From Loripinus fragilis (taxonomy: Eukaryota > Mollusca > Bivalvia > Lucinida > Lucinidae), in contig OZ026518.1 of the NCBI GenBank assembly GCA_964019695.1, positions 73,109,254-73,173,253 on the forward strand: 64,000 nucleotides of DNA, written 5' to 3'. Below the pieces are notes generated by a model. That model made no database searches. It had not been told where the DNA came from and saw only the letters and a program-made list of their open reading frames with translations. A program made the position numbers and the translations under genes. Position 1 is the stretch's first letter. Every line of letters starts with the position of its first letter. Below, in pieces: positions 11,628 through 22,154 of the stretch.

Positions 11628-13865
11628 CTAGCTGTCTACCTGTCCACTTTGGCACGTGCCAACATTTATTTGTAGGTCGTGTGTATTGAGTGATACATTT
11701 TTAGGCGCCTGTTTTGGACCATAATATAGTTCTGTGGTGCTAACTGTGGTTGGCATTTGGATTTGTTTATTTTCACTGCTAGGTAAGTGTAGTTCTATGT
11801 TCTCTGTCGGCTCAATTGGAGACCTAGCTATTGGGGGGTTTGTTGTGTTTGTATGTGACGACAAGTCCTCGATTAAACACGTTTTATCTGTCTGTACGCG
11901 TGTAATCAAATCGTTCGGGTTATTGCGTTTCTCTGGTTCTGGCGCTGTACAACTAACGGGTTGCACCTGGCTATTGTTTATATCACTAACACTTGTCGCG
12001 GTTTGGGTATCAGAAAGCGATCTGCTGGCCTCTGGTTCGCGGGCATCTTCATAAGCGCCCCAAGATTTCTGGGTCGCCTCACTTTGTGGGTCATATCGCG
12101 ATGTCGTGCTTATTTCATTACTTTCCTCATTCGACTCTGCGTGATTTATTTTCTCGTATCTAATCAACGATTTTGATGGGGGGTCGCGCTGATCGTGTTG
12201 CGAATCCGTGTTTGATTCATTGTCACTGCTCTCATCAATCTGTTGAATATCCATGGGTGTTTCTGACATAGAGTGTTTATACTGGTTGCCTCTACGTTTT
12301 TTGGCTGAGTAATCAGAGTCGATGGGGGATATCGTCTTTTTCTTGCCGGAGGTAATGTATGGAGTGGCAGATAGCGGATTAAATGAATTTCTGATTGGTA
12401 GTTGCCATGGGACGTATTCGTTTTTACTATTGCCCTTAAAACTAACTGACTGTCTGTTTTTTTGTCTCTGATCCGAATGTTTGGGACCCTCAGTGTTTGC
12501 ACGGCTACTATTGTCCTGCTGTTGAAAGTCGCTATGTATCGACGACCGTGTTGGTTGCATTCCCCTGTCTGTGCTCGTACCTTCTTTCGTTGCATACCGC
12601 CATTGAACTCGTTGTTGTGCGTTACTAGTCGGTTGTCTATCTGGTCGCCTGTATCTACTTTCGTTCAATCCCAAGCTTTTATCCCTATGTTCTGCTACCA
12701 CTTCTTTCCCGTTGACATAAAGTTTATCTCTTACTAGTCTGACAACGTTATTTCTATTCTGTCTAAATTCTTTAGCAATGGGGTAAAGTTCTTTTCTTTT
12801 TTCTTCGATTTCTGGTCGGAATTGTTCCCGTACACCATAGTGAGTTCTGTACAGACGTTTTGGAGCTGCTAATCTTATATCTTCTTTATCTTGGTATCTG
12901 AGAAATTTGGCAATTATTGGACGTGGATAGCGCTGGTTGTATCTTGGTCTACCTAGTCTGTGGACTCTTTCAATTTCTATATTGCGATCACGATCGAAGT
13001 GCATCTCCTCTCTTAAAAATCGTCTCAACGTGTAATTTACATCTTCGTATTCCCCTACGGGTAACTCAGGCTCACTTGTACCAGTAAAAATCAGGTTTTG
13101 TCTCATTGAGCGACACTGAAGATCGACGACTTTTTCCTCATACACTGCAATTTGTGATTGCATTTGGGCTTGGTTTAATTCTAAGGTCTCTACCCTCTTT
13201 AGCAGATAGTTAATTTTAGAATCACTATCTGCTGATGTGCGCACGATATCATCGCATATATCACTATAATGGTTAATACTCCTATCATATTCATTCATTT
13301 TTGCACTAAGTTCGGAGAGATCGGAGCTCTGTTTTGTTAATTGATTTTGATTATTTGATACACATGCTCGTAGTTCTGAAAGTTGGTTCATTTGTTGTTC
13401 CATATTGTTCATTCGACTACTTTGGTGCTCTAACTGAGATGCTACGTTTTGCCACCGCTGGTCTTGTTTTTGCAGATGGGTTTCAATTTTCGACCATTTT
13501 TTGTCAAATCCCTGAAGCACATTTGTTAGCCAACTCGGGGTATCGCTGTCGCTATTGTAGTTTGAGTTAGTACCGAGGATGTTATTTGTACCGGGTTGTG
13601 CACTATTGTTGTTGATATGCTGCATTTCGACCTCTTGCAATCTATGTGCCTGTAAAGTTTGTTGCTCTGTTAAACCGGGGGTCTGATCTGCGCTAAGAGC
13701 AATCTGGTCCATATCTCGACTCTGGTTCATGCACTGGCTCTGAATGTGAATATGGGTGTTGTTATCCAGCGTAAATATATCGTCATTCAGTATATCTCTG
13801 GTTTGACTCAGGATGGCAACGGTATCGTGAACAGTGCTCACATGTGTAATATCGTTGGTTGACAT
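11628..13865 (-). CDS. LINE ORF1 protein, intact 745 codons
   Basis: It opens with ATG at 13865 and ends with TAG at 11630-11628. Residues about 115-250 are rich in Q, N, L and E in a heptad-like pattern and should form a coiled coil. Residues about 251-395, from 'CRSMRQNLIFTG' to 'VRDKLYVNGKEV', resemble the RNA-binding part of L1-type ORF1 proteins (RRM-like fold plus C-terminal domain), with 'IERVHRLGRPRYNQRYPRPI' as the conserved middle. The remaining 350 residues are low-complexity and polar (S, N, Q, T, E). ORF1 proteins of this type trimerise and coat the element's RNA. There is no frameshift or internal stop, unlike ORF2. The frame is shared with the start of ORF2. Confidence 0.85.
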   Translation of the reverse strand: MSTNDITHVSTVHDTVAILSQTRDILNDDIFTLDNNTHIHIQSQCMNQSRDMDQIALSADQTPGLTEQQTLQAHRLQEVEMQHINNNSAQPGTNNILGTNSNYNSDSDTPSWLTNVLQGFDKKWSKIETHLQKQDQRWQNVASQLEHQSSRMNNMEQQMNQLSELRACVSNNQNQLTKQSSDLSELSAKMNEYDRSINHYSDICDDIVRTSADSDSKINYLLKRVETLELNQAQMQSQIAVYEEKVVDLQCRSMRQNLIFTGTSEPELPVGEYEDVNYTLRRFLREEMHFDRDRNIEIERVHRLGRPRYNQRYPRPIIAKFLRYQDKEDIRLAAPKRLYRTHYGVREQFRPEIEEKRKELYPIAKEFRQNRNNVVRLVRDKLYVNGKEVVAEHRDKSLGLNESRYRRPDRQPTSNAQQRVQWRYATKEGTSTDRGMQPTRSSIHSDFQQQDNSSRANTEGPKHSDQRQKNRQSVSFKGNSKNEYVPWQLPIRNSFNPLSATPYITSGKKKTISPIDSDYSAKKRRGNQYKHSMSETPMDIQQIDESSDNESNTDSQHDQRDPPSKSLIRYEKINHAESNEESNEISTTSRYDPQSEATQKSWGAYEDAREPEASRSLSDTQTATSVSDINNSQVQPVSCTAPEPEKRNNPNDLITRVQTDKTCLIEDLSSHTNTTNPPIARSPIEPTENIELHLPSSENKQIQMPTTVSTTELYYGPKQAPKNVSLNTHDLQINVGTCQSGQVDS

Positions 13866-14040
13866 ACCTCAGCAAAGAAAGAGTCCAAAATCATCCATTT
13901 CAGAAATCCAATGTCACAAAAATAGCACTATATGAACATATAAAATGTTATTGTTAATGTTCATTAACGTTGGTCCGATAGAAATCGAATTTTCTTATAT
14001 TTTAACTCAATTTTTGATGAGCGCCAAAAAACGCTGTTTT
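13866..14040 (-). other. Probable LINE leader region
   Basis: The sequence upstream of the ORF1 ATG has no further in-frame coding text. It runs into the direct-repeat block starting around 14040, which is the best guess for the LINE 5' border. No promoter motif is recognisable. Confidence 0.35.
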
Positions 14041-14530
14041 ACACCGCCATGCTGACCTTGACCATTCCAGCTATAATGATGTTCGAGATAATCCGATTAC
14101 AAGTTTTCAATGCCCCAAATTTACAAACGACAATAACTAAAAAAATTAAAATTACCCGGTATTTTACTCATCATCCTCTATCAGCTGACCAGGTTTGAAG
14201 CTGCTTGTTATAAAAGTTTTTGGTATATATTTATTACATGTTTCCTATACCCACATAAGCAAAGGGCAATAGCTCAGAAAAAAAAACCCCAAAAAACAAA
14301 CTGTTTTAAAAAAATATTCATCGGGTAATCTACTCATCATCTTTTATCAGCTGACCATGTTTAAAGCTGTTAGCTATAAAAGTGTTTGAGATAATCTTTA
14401 TTACAAGTTTTCAACGTCAAAATTTTAGAAGGGCCATAACTAAACTAATAATTATTTTATATTTTCACCAGGTAATCTAATCATTACTCGAAAAAAATTA
14501 GGTAAGGTGAGGTATCTATTTTTGAAATTT
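14040..14530. repeat. Three degenerate ~150 bp direct repeats
   Basis: Three related units carry 'CTACTCATCATC.T.TATCAGC', 'TGACCA.GTTT.AAGCTG' and 'GAGATAAT...TTACAAGTTTTCAA'. The third match starts near 14381, the second is weaker near 14220, and the first is near 14081. Just after them 'ACGGACACACAAACGAACGG' (about 14549) resembles the ACGG-rich ends of the large repeats at 29210 and 62535. Confidence 0.6.
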
Positions 14531-15012
14531 CAAACCCTTACTATTTTAACGGACACACAAACGAACGGACACGCCCAAAGCAATATGCCGCTCTCAACTT
14601 CTTCAAAGTATAGGGGGCATATTGCATTAAACATATCGCAACTAAAATGCGATTTCTTTATGCTTATTCTAAGAGGAGAAACATAGCAATATGCGTTACA
14701 TGTAACCGCTATGGAAGTGATAAGATCCAACTTTACAAACAGCCAATGGACATGCGTACAGTATTTTGGTGTACTGATGTATGCTAGAATATTATAAAAC
14801 GTATGCTGGATACATTGTTGTACTGGTGTATCTTAGAAATACGTACAAAACTTACTGGATACTTGGGTGTACTGCTGCCTAACATGGTCTGGTAAACTTG
14901 GAGCAGGCGACATTAAGGCTCTGAAAAATATACAACATAAAAACATAAGGGTCTCGTCGTGAGGAAACCTGAGAAAACCAGTGTTTTGTCATCTGCTGAA
15001 ATGGTCCCCTCC
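14531..15012. other. Unassigned spacer
   Basis: It contains three loose repeats of 'GTACTG.TGTATGCTAGAATA'-like text between about 14757 and 14880 (period about 60 bp). No gene is seen. Confidence 0.35.
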
Positions 15013-15081
15013 GCCAAACAGTGTAGTCCCAGAATAGACTGCTCCTGTAGGAGCAATCTGTTCTGGGTCCATATTGTTTGT
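15013..15081. repeat. Hairpin family H1 copy
   Basis: GCCAAACAGTGTAGTCCCAG and CTGGGTCCATATTGTTTG flank an apex TGCTCCTGTAGGAGCA. The arms are diverged but the order matches the other copies. Confidence 0.7.
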
Positions 15082-15490
15082 CACTGTAAAATTTATTGCA
15101 TTAGAAATTAATGTTAACCAATATATGCTGCAGAAAACTTGAGAAGGCTTTAAATCTTATTAGTAACGTTAGCATATAAGGCTGGTATTTATTGACCTTA
15201 ACCTGATGGCAGCCCACAAAGACGTGACGAGTGCCATTGGTACGTATAGTGTTACTAATGGTGCTGGTGAAAAGTTCTTGTCAATTGCGTCGCTTTTCTT
15301 ATCTATGGTACTGTTTCCTTTAGCAACCAAAGGGAACGTTTCCTGACTAATGTGCATTCTTGCCCTTTGAGCCATAACAGCCGAGGTCCGAAATTAGTCA
15401 GCTTTTATATAAACGATACGTATTGCAAATGCGTTGAATGAGCTTATGCATGTACATTCTTACTTACTTTATATCTGACCTACACACATG

Positions 15491-16037
15491 CAATGTTGAA
15501 CCGCAAATTTCCCACTTCGTAAATTTCACGATAATAAAATAACACCCCCCCCCAATCTGCTGCATCTTGCATTCGATCCCAATTCTTCACAGTCTTGTCA
15601 CTGACATATGTGACGATTAAGTACCTCTGTGATAATTTGGTCCTAATTTTTCACATGTATGAGGATTTGGTACAAGTTCTTCACATGCGGAAGTTTTGAT
15701 ACCATTTTTTCAAATGTGATGATTTGATACCAATTTGTCACAGATGAGAGGATTTGGTACCGATTCTTCACACGTGTGAGGATTTGATACCGATTTTTCA
15801 CATTTGTGAAAATTTGGTACCAAATTTGAAAATTTGGTACATTTTCACATCTGATCAAAATCGTACCAGTTCTTCGCACACTAAAAAATATAAAATGTGA
15901 AATTTGACACCCAAAAAATTATCGAAATTGACCGTACGTAAATTTCACATTTGCCAAAAGTGACCTACTGGTACCAATTCTTCACACGGTGTGAAATTTA
16001 TATTCTGTACGAAGTGTGAAATTTGCGGTTCAACAAT
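15491..16037. mobile_element. TIR element carrying a ~30 bp minisatellite
   Basis: The left end GTTGAACCGCAAATTTCCCA continues into CTTCGTA. The right end reads, on the opposite strand, GTTGAACCGCAAATTTCACA and again CTTCGTA. Between them, 15640-15860 holds about seven degenerate units of 'GATTTGGTACCAATTCTTCA' plus a few bases. The units give an apparent 78-residue open frame full of 'YQI' repeats that is not a gene. 'AAT' flanks both ends and may be a target duplication. Confidence 0.7.
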
Positions 16038-16329
16038 GCATTCTTGTTTATTTACGTCAGAGGCAAGCTTAGCTTTTGACGATATTGCACGAATGTTTTA
16101 GACGCTTCTGACATCCGATGGCATTTACACATTATATGAATTGAGTTGCGTTTTATATAATGACGCTGGAAAACTAACAATAGATGCACTTAAATATTAG
16201 TTGATAACAATCTTTTGACGATAACTTTGCTACAAATTCTAATTGCACTTCTGTTGTTCTATCTCGTTGCTACAGACAAAGGAAATGTGCAAAATTTGAA
16301 ACCTATGTTTATGCACAGGTTTCATATTA

Positions 16330-16715
16330 TGTACTTTTTTGTGGTTGTGCAACTTTAATGCAGACAAGAGAAAAGTAATAGTGTCATTGACGTTGACTTT
16401 TTCTGTGGTTGCGCACCTTTAATGCAGACAAGAGAAAAATAATAAAGACTTGTGACTTTTTCTGTGGTTGCGCACCTTTAATGCAGACAAGAGAAAAATA
16501 ATAGACTTGTGACTTTTTCTGTGGTTACGCACCTTTAATGCAGACAAGAGAAAATTAATAATGGTGTGACTTTTTCTGTGGTTGCGCACCTTTAATGCAA
16601 TCAAGACAAAATTAATATTGTCAATGACGTTGACTTGTGACTTTTCTGTGGTTGCACACCTTTAATGCAGACAAGAGAAAAGTAAAAGTGTTATTGACGT
16701 TGACTTATGATTGTG
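16330..16715. repeat. 57-70 bp tandem repeat, about six units
   Basis: 'TTTTTCTGTGGTTGCGCACC' with 'TTTAATGCAGACAAGAGAAA' recurs at about 16339, 16403, 16462, 16519, 16576 and 16646. The spacing varies because of short insertions such as 'GTCATTGACGTTGACTT'. Reverse-strand open frames across it ('ALKVRNHRKSHK') are repeat artefacts. Confidence 0.85.
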
Positions 16716-17044
16716 TCATAAGACGATTAGTAAAATCCGCGACTACATCCTGCCAACAATTGCTGTACTCGCTAAGCCTTATTTATCACGTTTTATGCTT
16801 ACGCTTCTCCGCATAATCCAATCTTATCCAAATAAATCGTGATAGCCATGGAAACCGATAAACTGTGTCTCAAATGATCAATCCATCATGTGACCGATTT
16901 TCTCTCTGTCATCAGAGACCCTTTGAAATCTGACTTCAAAACGAACGAGTGCTTAATAAGAGTTGAGGGGTACGGTATATTTATGTTCAAGCTGATGTGC
17001 GAAGGATTTATACATGTAGCTGAAGTCAGTGACCTATATAAGAT

Positions 17045-17254
17045 CAACTGTCTAGAATATTATTGGAGGGTCGTAAATAATTCCTAACAGGAGAAAAATC
17101 ACCTGTTTTTATAAGATAATTCACTTTTCCATGCAGTTTTCGGCTGTACTGAACATATTTATTGTAAAAACAGAATTTAATTCTTTTTTTACAAATGATT
17201 TAAAAATATTTTTTTTTTCGAAAAGTGTTCATAGTTACAGACATAGTCGCTTTA
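17045..17254 (-). mobile_element. Truncated copy of the MITE found complete at 50688-51057
   Basis: 'TTCCATGCAGTTTTCGGCTG' plus 'TACTGAACAT' and the terminal 'GTTACAGACATAGTCGCTTT' match the complete copy in inverted orientation. 'ATTATTGGAGGGTCGTAAAT' marks the other limit. The left terminal repeat is missing. Confidence 0.65.
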
Positions 17255-17677
17255 AAGCAACAAATATGTTACAGCTTTATGCTGCTAATATCTCATATGG
17301 TTTTTAATTCATTTAGAATGGCTACAACAAATTTTCGAATGGTCAAAATGTTTTTTCCAAATTCAACAGACCCCTTCAGAAAGGTAGGTAAAACCCTGTA
17401 AAGCATCCCACTCTCTCATCCTTAGCAGGGCGATTGCTAAACTAGGTTGGACACCAAGAACCACACCACAAAAATTGGATCAGTACTTAATCCTCACACC
17501 AAATAAGAGCGACTAAATGCAACAAATAATGAATAAACAAAACAGAATCGCCGCCTTAGAACGGACAGCAGCCAATGCCAATTAAAGCCAAATCATTTTC
17601 AGAACTTTTTTTCCGTCCCCACGACCCTAAATCTGAAAAAAATCCCTAAAATCATCAAATAATAAAATCTGACCTAA
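17255..17677. other. Unassigned spacer
   Basis: No convincing open frame. 'ACGGACAGCAGCC' near 17561 matches 21072, a phrase found in the end region of the PLE-like element, so this may be part of another eroded copy. Confidence 0.35.
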
Positions 17678-17745
17678 GCTACTATTTATCAATAAGATCT
17701 TTGCTTTTTCTATTTTTGAGTGGCCGTTTTACACTGGTTTTACTG
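17678..17745 (+). mobile_element. Right-end fragment of the CAGTAAAACC MITE
   Basis: 'AATAAGATCTTTGCTTTTTC' and 'TTGAGTGGCCGTTTTACAC' with terminal 'GGTTTTACTG', followed by TA, match the right half of the complete element at 25202-25407. The left terminal repeat is absent. Confidence 0.7.
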
Positions 17746-17861
17746 TATATTCACATTGTATATGAGGACTACCCAACTGACGGAGGAGCGTAGACGGTTG
17801 TCGACTTTATATAGAGAGATCACATTCTCAAGCTTCATCGGAGGCAGTTTGTTGTGTCTAT

Positions 17862-17965
17862 CTCTGCTCAGTCTTAGTTCAATCCAGGAAACAACCCATA
17901 CGACTGAAAAATGTTGACAGGGACGTAAAGAATAAAATAAAATCAATCAAACAAACAAACAAACC
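17862..17965 (+). mobile_element. 3' tail of a tRNA-derived SINE
   Basis: 'TTAGTTCAATCCAGGAAACA', then 'GACTGAAAAATGTTGACAGG' and 'GACGTAAAGAATAAAATAAA', end in an (A)CAAAC run. The same tail, in the opposite orientation, belongs to the SINE at 55763-55952. The tRNA-like head is missing here. Confidence 0.6.
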
Positions 17966-18562
17966 GACGGAACATTCTTTCTTGAGGACACATTAAGCAT
18001 GTATTGGTTAATCTGCCCATTGATTAAACAAATTGCTATAAAGGTAAGGCGGCAATGCATTTAGCCTTTGATAGACGTAACCGAGATGATAACGTATCTT
18101 GAGTAAATAAACATTTAGTTAGTCAGATCAGGGTCTTTCCAAAACATTACAAGTCAAGTTTATAAGGTCTAAACATAATGCATGTTTTTCGCCCATAAAC
18201 AATGACGCTTAGTTCGTCACAGCGCTGTGGTCATTACCCTGACAGCTGTGTTGTCTTGAACTAACATTTGAACGTTTTATTACAATAGGTTTTGCTTTGC
18301 ACGTACGATAATGTATGAAATATTTTTTCTTTCATGTTGATTTCACTTTTAATGTTCGAATATGTCTAATGCAAGTGGCAAATATATACATGGTGGTAAT
18401 CAGTGGCACTAGCTCCAAAAAGAGTCAACCTGAACACGGCGGAAAAACAACAACAATGGCGGATACTTGTCAAAAGCCCTAAATTCAGGTAAGACTTTCT
18501 TTGATATTTCCGTTAATACGGGTCAGATTTGCATGGGGTTTGAAGCAGATACCCCAGAGAAT
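17966..18562. other. Unassigned spacer
   Basis: AT-rich sequence with no supported gene or repeat boundary. Confidence 0.35.
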
Positions 18563-18777
18563 CACTGCTTGTTTCAGTAGTCTCCTTTTGATGTGCGTAA
18601 CTTTTTCAGAGTTCTTACTACGCCATTGATTTTTATTGTAAAAAGCAATTTTGTCAGGGTCAGAATCTTTTCAGCGTTAGTTTACAGCTTTACTGACAAA
18701 ACAGTCCTATTCAAGGGGGTAGCCAGAACGCTGAAAAGGTACGCACATCGAAGGGAGACTACTGGATCAAGCAGTGG
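18563..18777. mobile_element. 215 bp element with ~45 bp inverted ends
   Basis: The left end CACTGCTTGTTTCAGTAGTC and the right end (opposite strand) CACTGCTTGATCCAGTAGTC both continue into TCC.TT.GATGTGCGTA and CTTTTTCAG. The apparent 71-residue open frame across it is a by-product of the inverted ends. No target duplication stands out. Confidence 0.75.
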
Positions 18778-19330
18778 ATCTCTTCAATTGCGCCCCTTTT
18801 CAATATAAGAACTTTTCTTAAGCGAAAGAATTTGCTCCCAGAGGTAGCGAATTCTTTCCTTTAAAAGCAGTTCCTTATGGTATGGAAAAATCACTTTCAT
18901 TACATTGGGTGACCTCCCTTGTTACTATTTTATTACACACGTGCGTAACTGCGTAATGGGAGCTACGCAATTGCTATTGTGTTTGAAAACCTCTAGTAGT
19001 GAATTAACAGTTATTTTTGAACACCCCACGAGCTTTATTTACATGAAGTGCAAAAAGTCAAAACAACTCTGACCAGAAGGAAATGTGTCTCAAATCGTTA
19101 CAACATAACACGTGATTTAATGACGCACATGAAAATATGAAATCAAAGGTAATTTAGTTATTTATGTTATAACGAAACCGCGCCGTGTTAATTCCCGTCG
19201 TTAAACTTTAATAAAAACAATTCCTATCAGTGTTATGATAAAAACTATTTAAAAGCAACCAGAAACATTTAAAAGATACAATACAGTATCGTTTCATACA
19301 AATTCACAAGTTCGCTTTATTGTTCAATTT
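18778..19330. other. Unassigned spacer
   Basis: No open frame or repeat that I can support was found. Confidence 0.3.
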
Positions 19331-19423
19331 TACGAGTGTATATACAAATATTCCCTCTTGTAGGCGGGACGAGTCCAAGACGAGTTTCCCGCTACAAGAG
19401 GGAATATTTGTATATTCACGAGT
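19331..19423. repeat. Long hairpin with AATATTCCCTCTTGTAGC stem
   Basis: ACAAATATTCCCTCTTGTAG on the left and its complement CTACAAGAGGGAATATTTGT on the right pair with no mismatch. The outer parts (TACGAGTGTATAT and ATATTCACGAGTA) pair with few. The loop is GCGGGACGAGTCCAAGACGA plus TTTCCCG. Confidence 0.85.
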
Positions 19424-19710
19424 ATTTGTACAATAAAATACTTGTATCACGACCAATAAAACAATCACTTTTTTATTCATCAGATATTTAAGTCAATTAT
19501 AAGCTCCACCCTTGACAGGGTCTTGAGCAAATTATTAGATCAAAGGAAAAGCGGCAAAGTCATGATACAACTAGAATTAATTCATTCTGCAATATAAGAG
19601 ATGACCCATATGAAATTTGACAACACTCGGCCCAGAACCTGTGAATAGGAAATGATAGGACATGTTTAGGCAATTCTTGTATCAGTCATATTTGGTAAAA
19701 AGTCAAAGGT

Positions 19711-20116
19711 CAGGAGCGTAGCTACGTATACGTAAAAACACATTTGCGTACACATTAGGACAAAAATATGGGGAGATTCTATCATAATTCTGAAGGATTC
19801 TTGATGTTATTTGTACAAAATGTGCGCGTAGAATCAACATTAATCTCTCTAAATCCAATTTTGATAGAATTTCTCAACACCCCATAGGCACCCTTTTATT
19901 ATTTGTCACCAATTAACGCAAAGTGAATGAGGGCCTGATCATATACACTTTTTATAATCTACCATTACCAAGAATGTGTTTGTCTTTGCAAACAGCTCAG
20001 ACCCTGATGAGACGCCGCGTTTGCAGCGTCTTATCTAGGTCTACGCTGTTTGCTTATATTTTCCTTTTTCGCATGCGCAAGTGCGTACTTTGAATTTTTG
20101 ACTAGCTAAGCCTCTG
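19711..20116. mobile_element. Probable TIR element with an H1 hairpin inside
   Basis: CAGGAGCGTAGCTACGTATA at the left faces TTTTTGACTAGCTAAGCCTC at the right as an imperfect inverted repeat, with GCAAGTGCGTAC/GTACGCAAATG nearby. A related left end (CAGGGGCGTAGCTGCATATA) lies at 39286-39365. The interior holds an H1 hairpin at 19988-20053, with GAGACGCCGC/GCAGCGTCTT arms. The H1 unit was therefore probably inserted into an older element. Confidence 0.5.
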
Positions 20117-20799
20117 AAGGTTAATACTGACCGACGTACGGTTCAAAATCTCATTATCGTTAACATTGTAAAATATATCATGACTTATAGTCTTCATCAG
20201 TTAAACAACAACAAAAACAACAACAACAACATGTTTTCACGATTTCCTCATGCAAAACCATCGATGATGTATTGCATTAGGTAGGAAGCCTCCATGCGAG
20301 CTTAACAATTTTTTGTATTTTAACAGACAACAGAATCTAGGGCGAAATATTGGTACCAATAAAATACACTTAATAATAGCACTGTCTCATTAGGTTAAAC
20401 ATATCTTGTAGTTATAACGACTTTGGATCTAACAGTTTGCAAATAAAATCTTTCTTTTTTTTTCAGATTTTTGTTCATATAAATGCATTATGTACCAAAT
20501 TTGTCCTTGTCTTAAAGAAGGTCAAGGTCGATCTAGGATAATATTTGAGCAGATTCGGTATGTCATACATTCAAGTGCTAGATACCAAGGCTCATCTTGA
20601 TCATGTGACCAACACCATTTAAAATTTTGTTTCCTTGCCTATCTTAAGCTTTACCAGGGAGGACATGTATTCATAGTTACGTCAGCTCTTAATTTGCTTA
20701 GCCCCTTTATTTGAATAAATGATTTGATGTTCTGTTAGAAGTGATATTTATATATTCTTTAAAATACTCGTGGTAGCTCAATTTTTGGTGTTTGAATCA
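20117..20799. other. Unassigned spacer
   Basis: It contains short matches to the 460 bp tandem repeat of the 27.6 kb element ('AAGAAGGTCAAGGTCGATCTAGGAT' near 20515 and 'CACCATTTAAAATTTTG' near 20611). An old, eroded copy of that repeat may lie between about 20390 and 20650. There is also a short (CAA)n near 20207. Confidence 0.4.
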
Positions 20800-21371
20800 T
20801 AGAAAAAAAGCAAGTGAGTATGATCAGGAAATACCACAATCACACACTGCAGACCAACCCATGGCACCGTGAGGAAGAGCCACAGAACAATAACAAACTA
20901 CCAGGAAGACAAACACAGTAAAGCAACCAGCTTCCTCATCCCCATCAGTATGAATACAAAAGTAGAAAGGACATAAAGCAATGCACAGCAAAACATGGAA
21001 TCAGCACGGAACCCCACAATGGGAGCAACAATCAACAACGAATCAAAAACAACAGAACCACCGCCTAAGAACGGACAGCAGCCTAAGCTAAAATACACAA
21101 GAATGTTTAGCTCGCATGGAGGCTTCCTAACTATCTAACTATGGCAATGTATTATCACACAGAAACAATCTAATCAAATTAACACACTTTGAAAGAAAAA
21201 AAGAAAAGGGCTCACGACTCTCAGATTGTCAGAGCTAAAGAAAACTTCAAGTTGAGCCACGGTGGACCCAGCCAAAGACATAAGGCACCAACCTACCGAT
21301 TAAAGTTTTACGCCAGGGCAGTCACTGAGTCTGATGCCTGACACACCGTCGTGAAATTAAAGAAGGAAACC
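20800..21371 (-). mobile_element. Non-coding end region of the PLE-like element
   Basis: Read on the minus strand it follows the RT relic directly. It contains 'GGTGGACCCAGCC' text, a stretch that translates as a hydrophobic 66-residue frame, and the terminal 'GTGTGATTGTGGTATTTCC'. The last phrase recurs at 1355, 31800, 43120 and 44110, which marks it as the common end region of a dispersed family. Confidence 0.5.
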
Positions 21372-22066
21372 ATAGCTATAAACCGTGATTGGGTTTACAA
21401 CCAGACATGCAGACTGTCGCATGATATCCATGTTATATCCAACTTCTTTTTATAAAGCTTGATTATTTTTTTTGAATTGATCACTAAAATTAGGTTTTCC
21501 AACAATCTTTTGAATTTACAAACTAAATCACCATAAAATACTAGCTACGATATGCCATCCTGCAGACGAGTTTAACCCAATATTGTATTTAACAATCAAC
21601 TCTGAGTGTCTGTGGTAGAATTTAGAAAATGCTTTAAGAATTTTATGATATCGATAAACTTCTTTTAATAACTAAGTAGCCAAAAATAGGTTTCTGTTGT
21701 TGAATTCGTCAACATTAGAACATACTCTCGCAAAACGAGTAAGCTGCGAATACATACACCATAGAAAGGGGGGCGAGGAACATCTCTATCAAGAAATGGG
21801 AAATTTACTATTTCAAAATTAAAATCATCCCGCTTATCATGAATTTTAGATGAAACTATGCCATTCGTTATGGACAAGTCTATGTCCAAAACGGCGTCGT
21901 CAGTATCAAAGGAATTCGCCTTATTTAACTGAAGTTCTGTGGGATATATCTGACCTACCATTTGTTCGAAATAAGGATTACCAATAAAAAGCAAGTCATC
22001 TAGATGTATTGTCGAGGTAGAGTTAAAAGCTTCAATAACATCAGCTTGATGACAACATGAAGTCAA
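21372..22066 (-). pseudogene. Reverse-transcriptase relic, PLE-like
   Basis: The readable text includes 'HLDDLLFIGNPYFEQMVGQI' (the YLDD-type catalytic region, Y changed to H), 'YPTELQLNKAN', 'DIDLSITNGIVSSKIHDKRD' and 'DFNFEIVNFPFLDRDVPR'. This series is seen in a reverse-transcriptase family widespread in cnidarians, molluscs and lancelets; the LN...LD.SI spacing recalls Penelope-like elements. It continues, out of frame, with text corresponding to 'FYGDLVYKF' near 21545. N-terminal RT motifs are missing and several frameshifts are present, so it is dead. The PLE label is tentative. Confidence 0.7.
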
Positions 22067-22154
22067 AACAACAAAAAATCTGCAAAAATGTACAAATTTG
22101 AAATCTAAGCAAAATTAAACAGGTGAATCAATTGATGCCTGATATGTTGTTACA

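Larger units (their letters stand above)
6060..14040 (-). mobile_element. Degenerate two-ORF LINE retrotransposon
   Basis: Read on the minus strand, the order is a short leader, ORF1 (13865-11628), endonuclease plus reverse transcriptase (about 11621-8790) and a cysteine/histidine-containing C-terminal part (about 6815-6090). The order ORF1, AP-type endonuclease, RT and zinc-knuckle-like tail is that of non-LTR retrotransposons. An unrelated 1.97 kb block (6816-8783) interrupts it, and three single-base frameshifts break ORF2. Without the insertion the element is about 6 kb. The outer limits are estimates because no target duplication or 3' tail is obvious. The RT text is of a kind frequent in molluscs and cnidarians; I cannot assign a clade without a phylogeny. 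Confidence 0.85.

Noticed and set aside
11734..12737. Plus-strand open frames opposite LINE ORF1
   Set aside because: They are antisense shadows of the intact ORF1 coding text.
15640..15879. CRISPR-like array of ~30 bp repeats
   Set aside because: Units are contiguous and degenerate with no unique spacers, lie inside a TIR element, and the genome is eukaryotic.
16419..16604. Repetitive protein 'ALKVRNHRKSHK'
   Set aside because: It is a by-product of the 57-70 bp tandem repeat, whose unit lengths are not all multiples of three.
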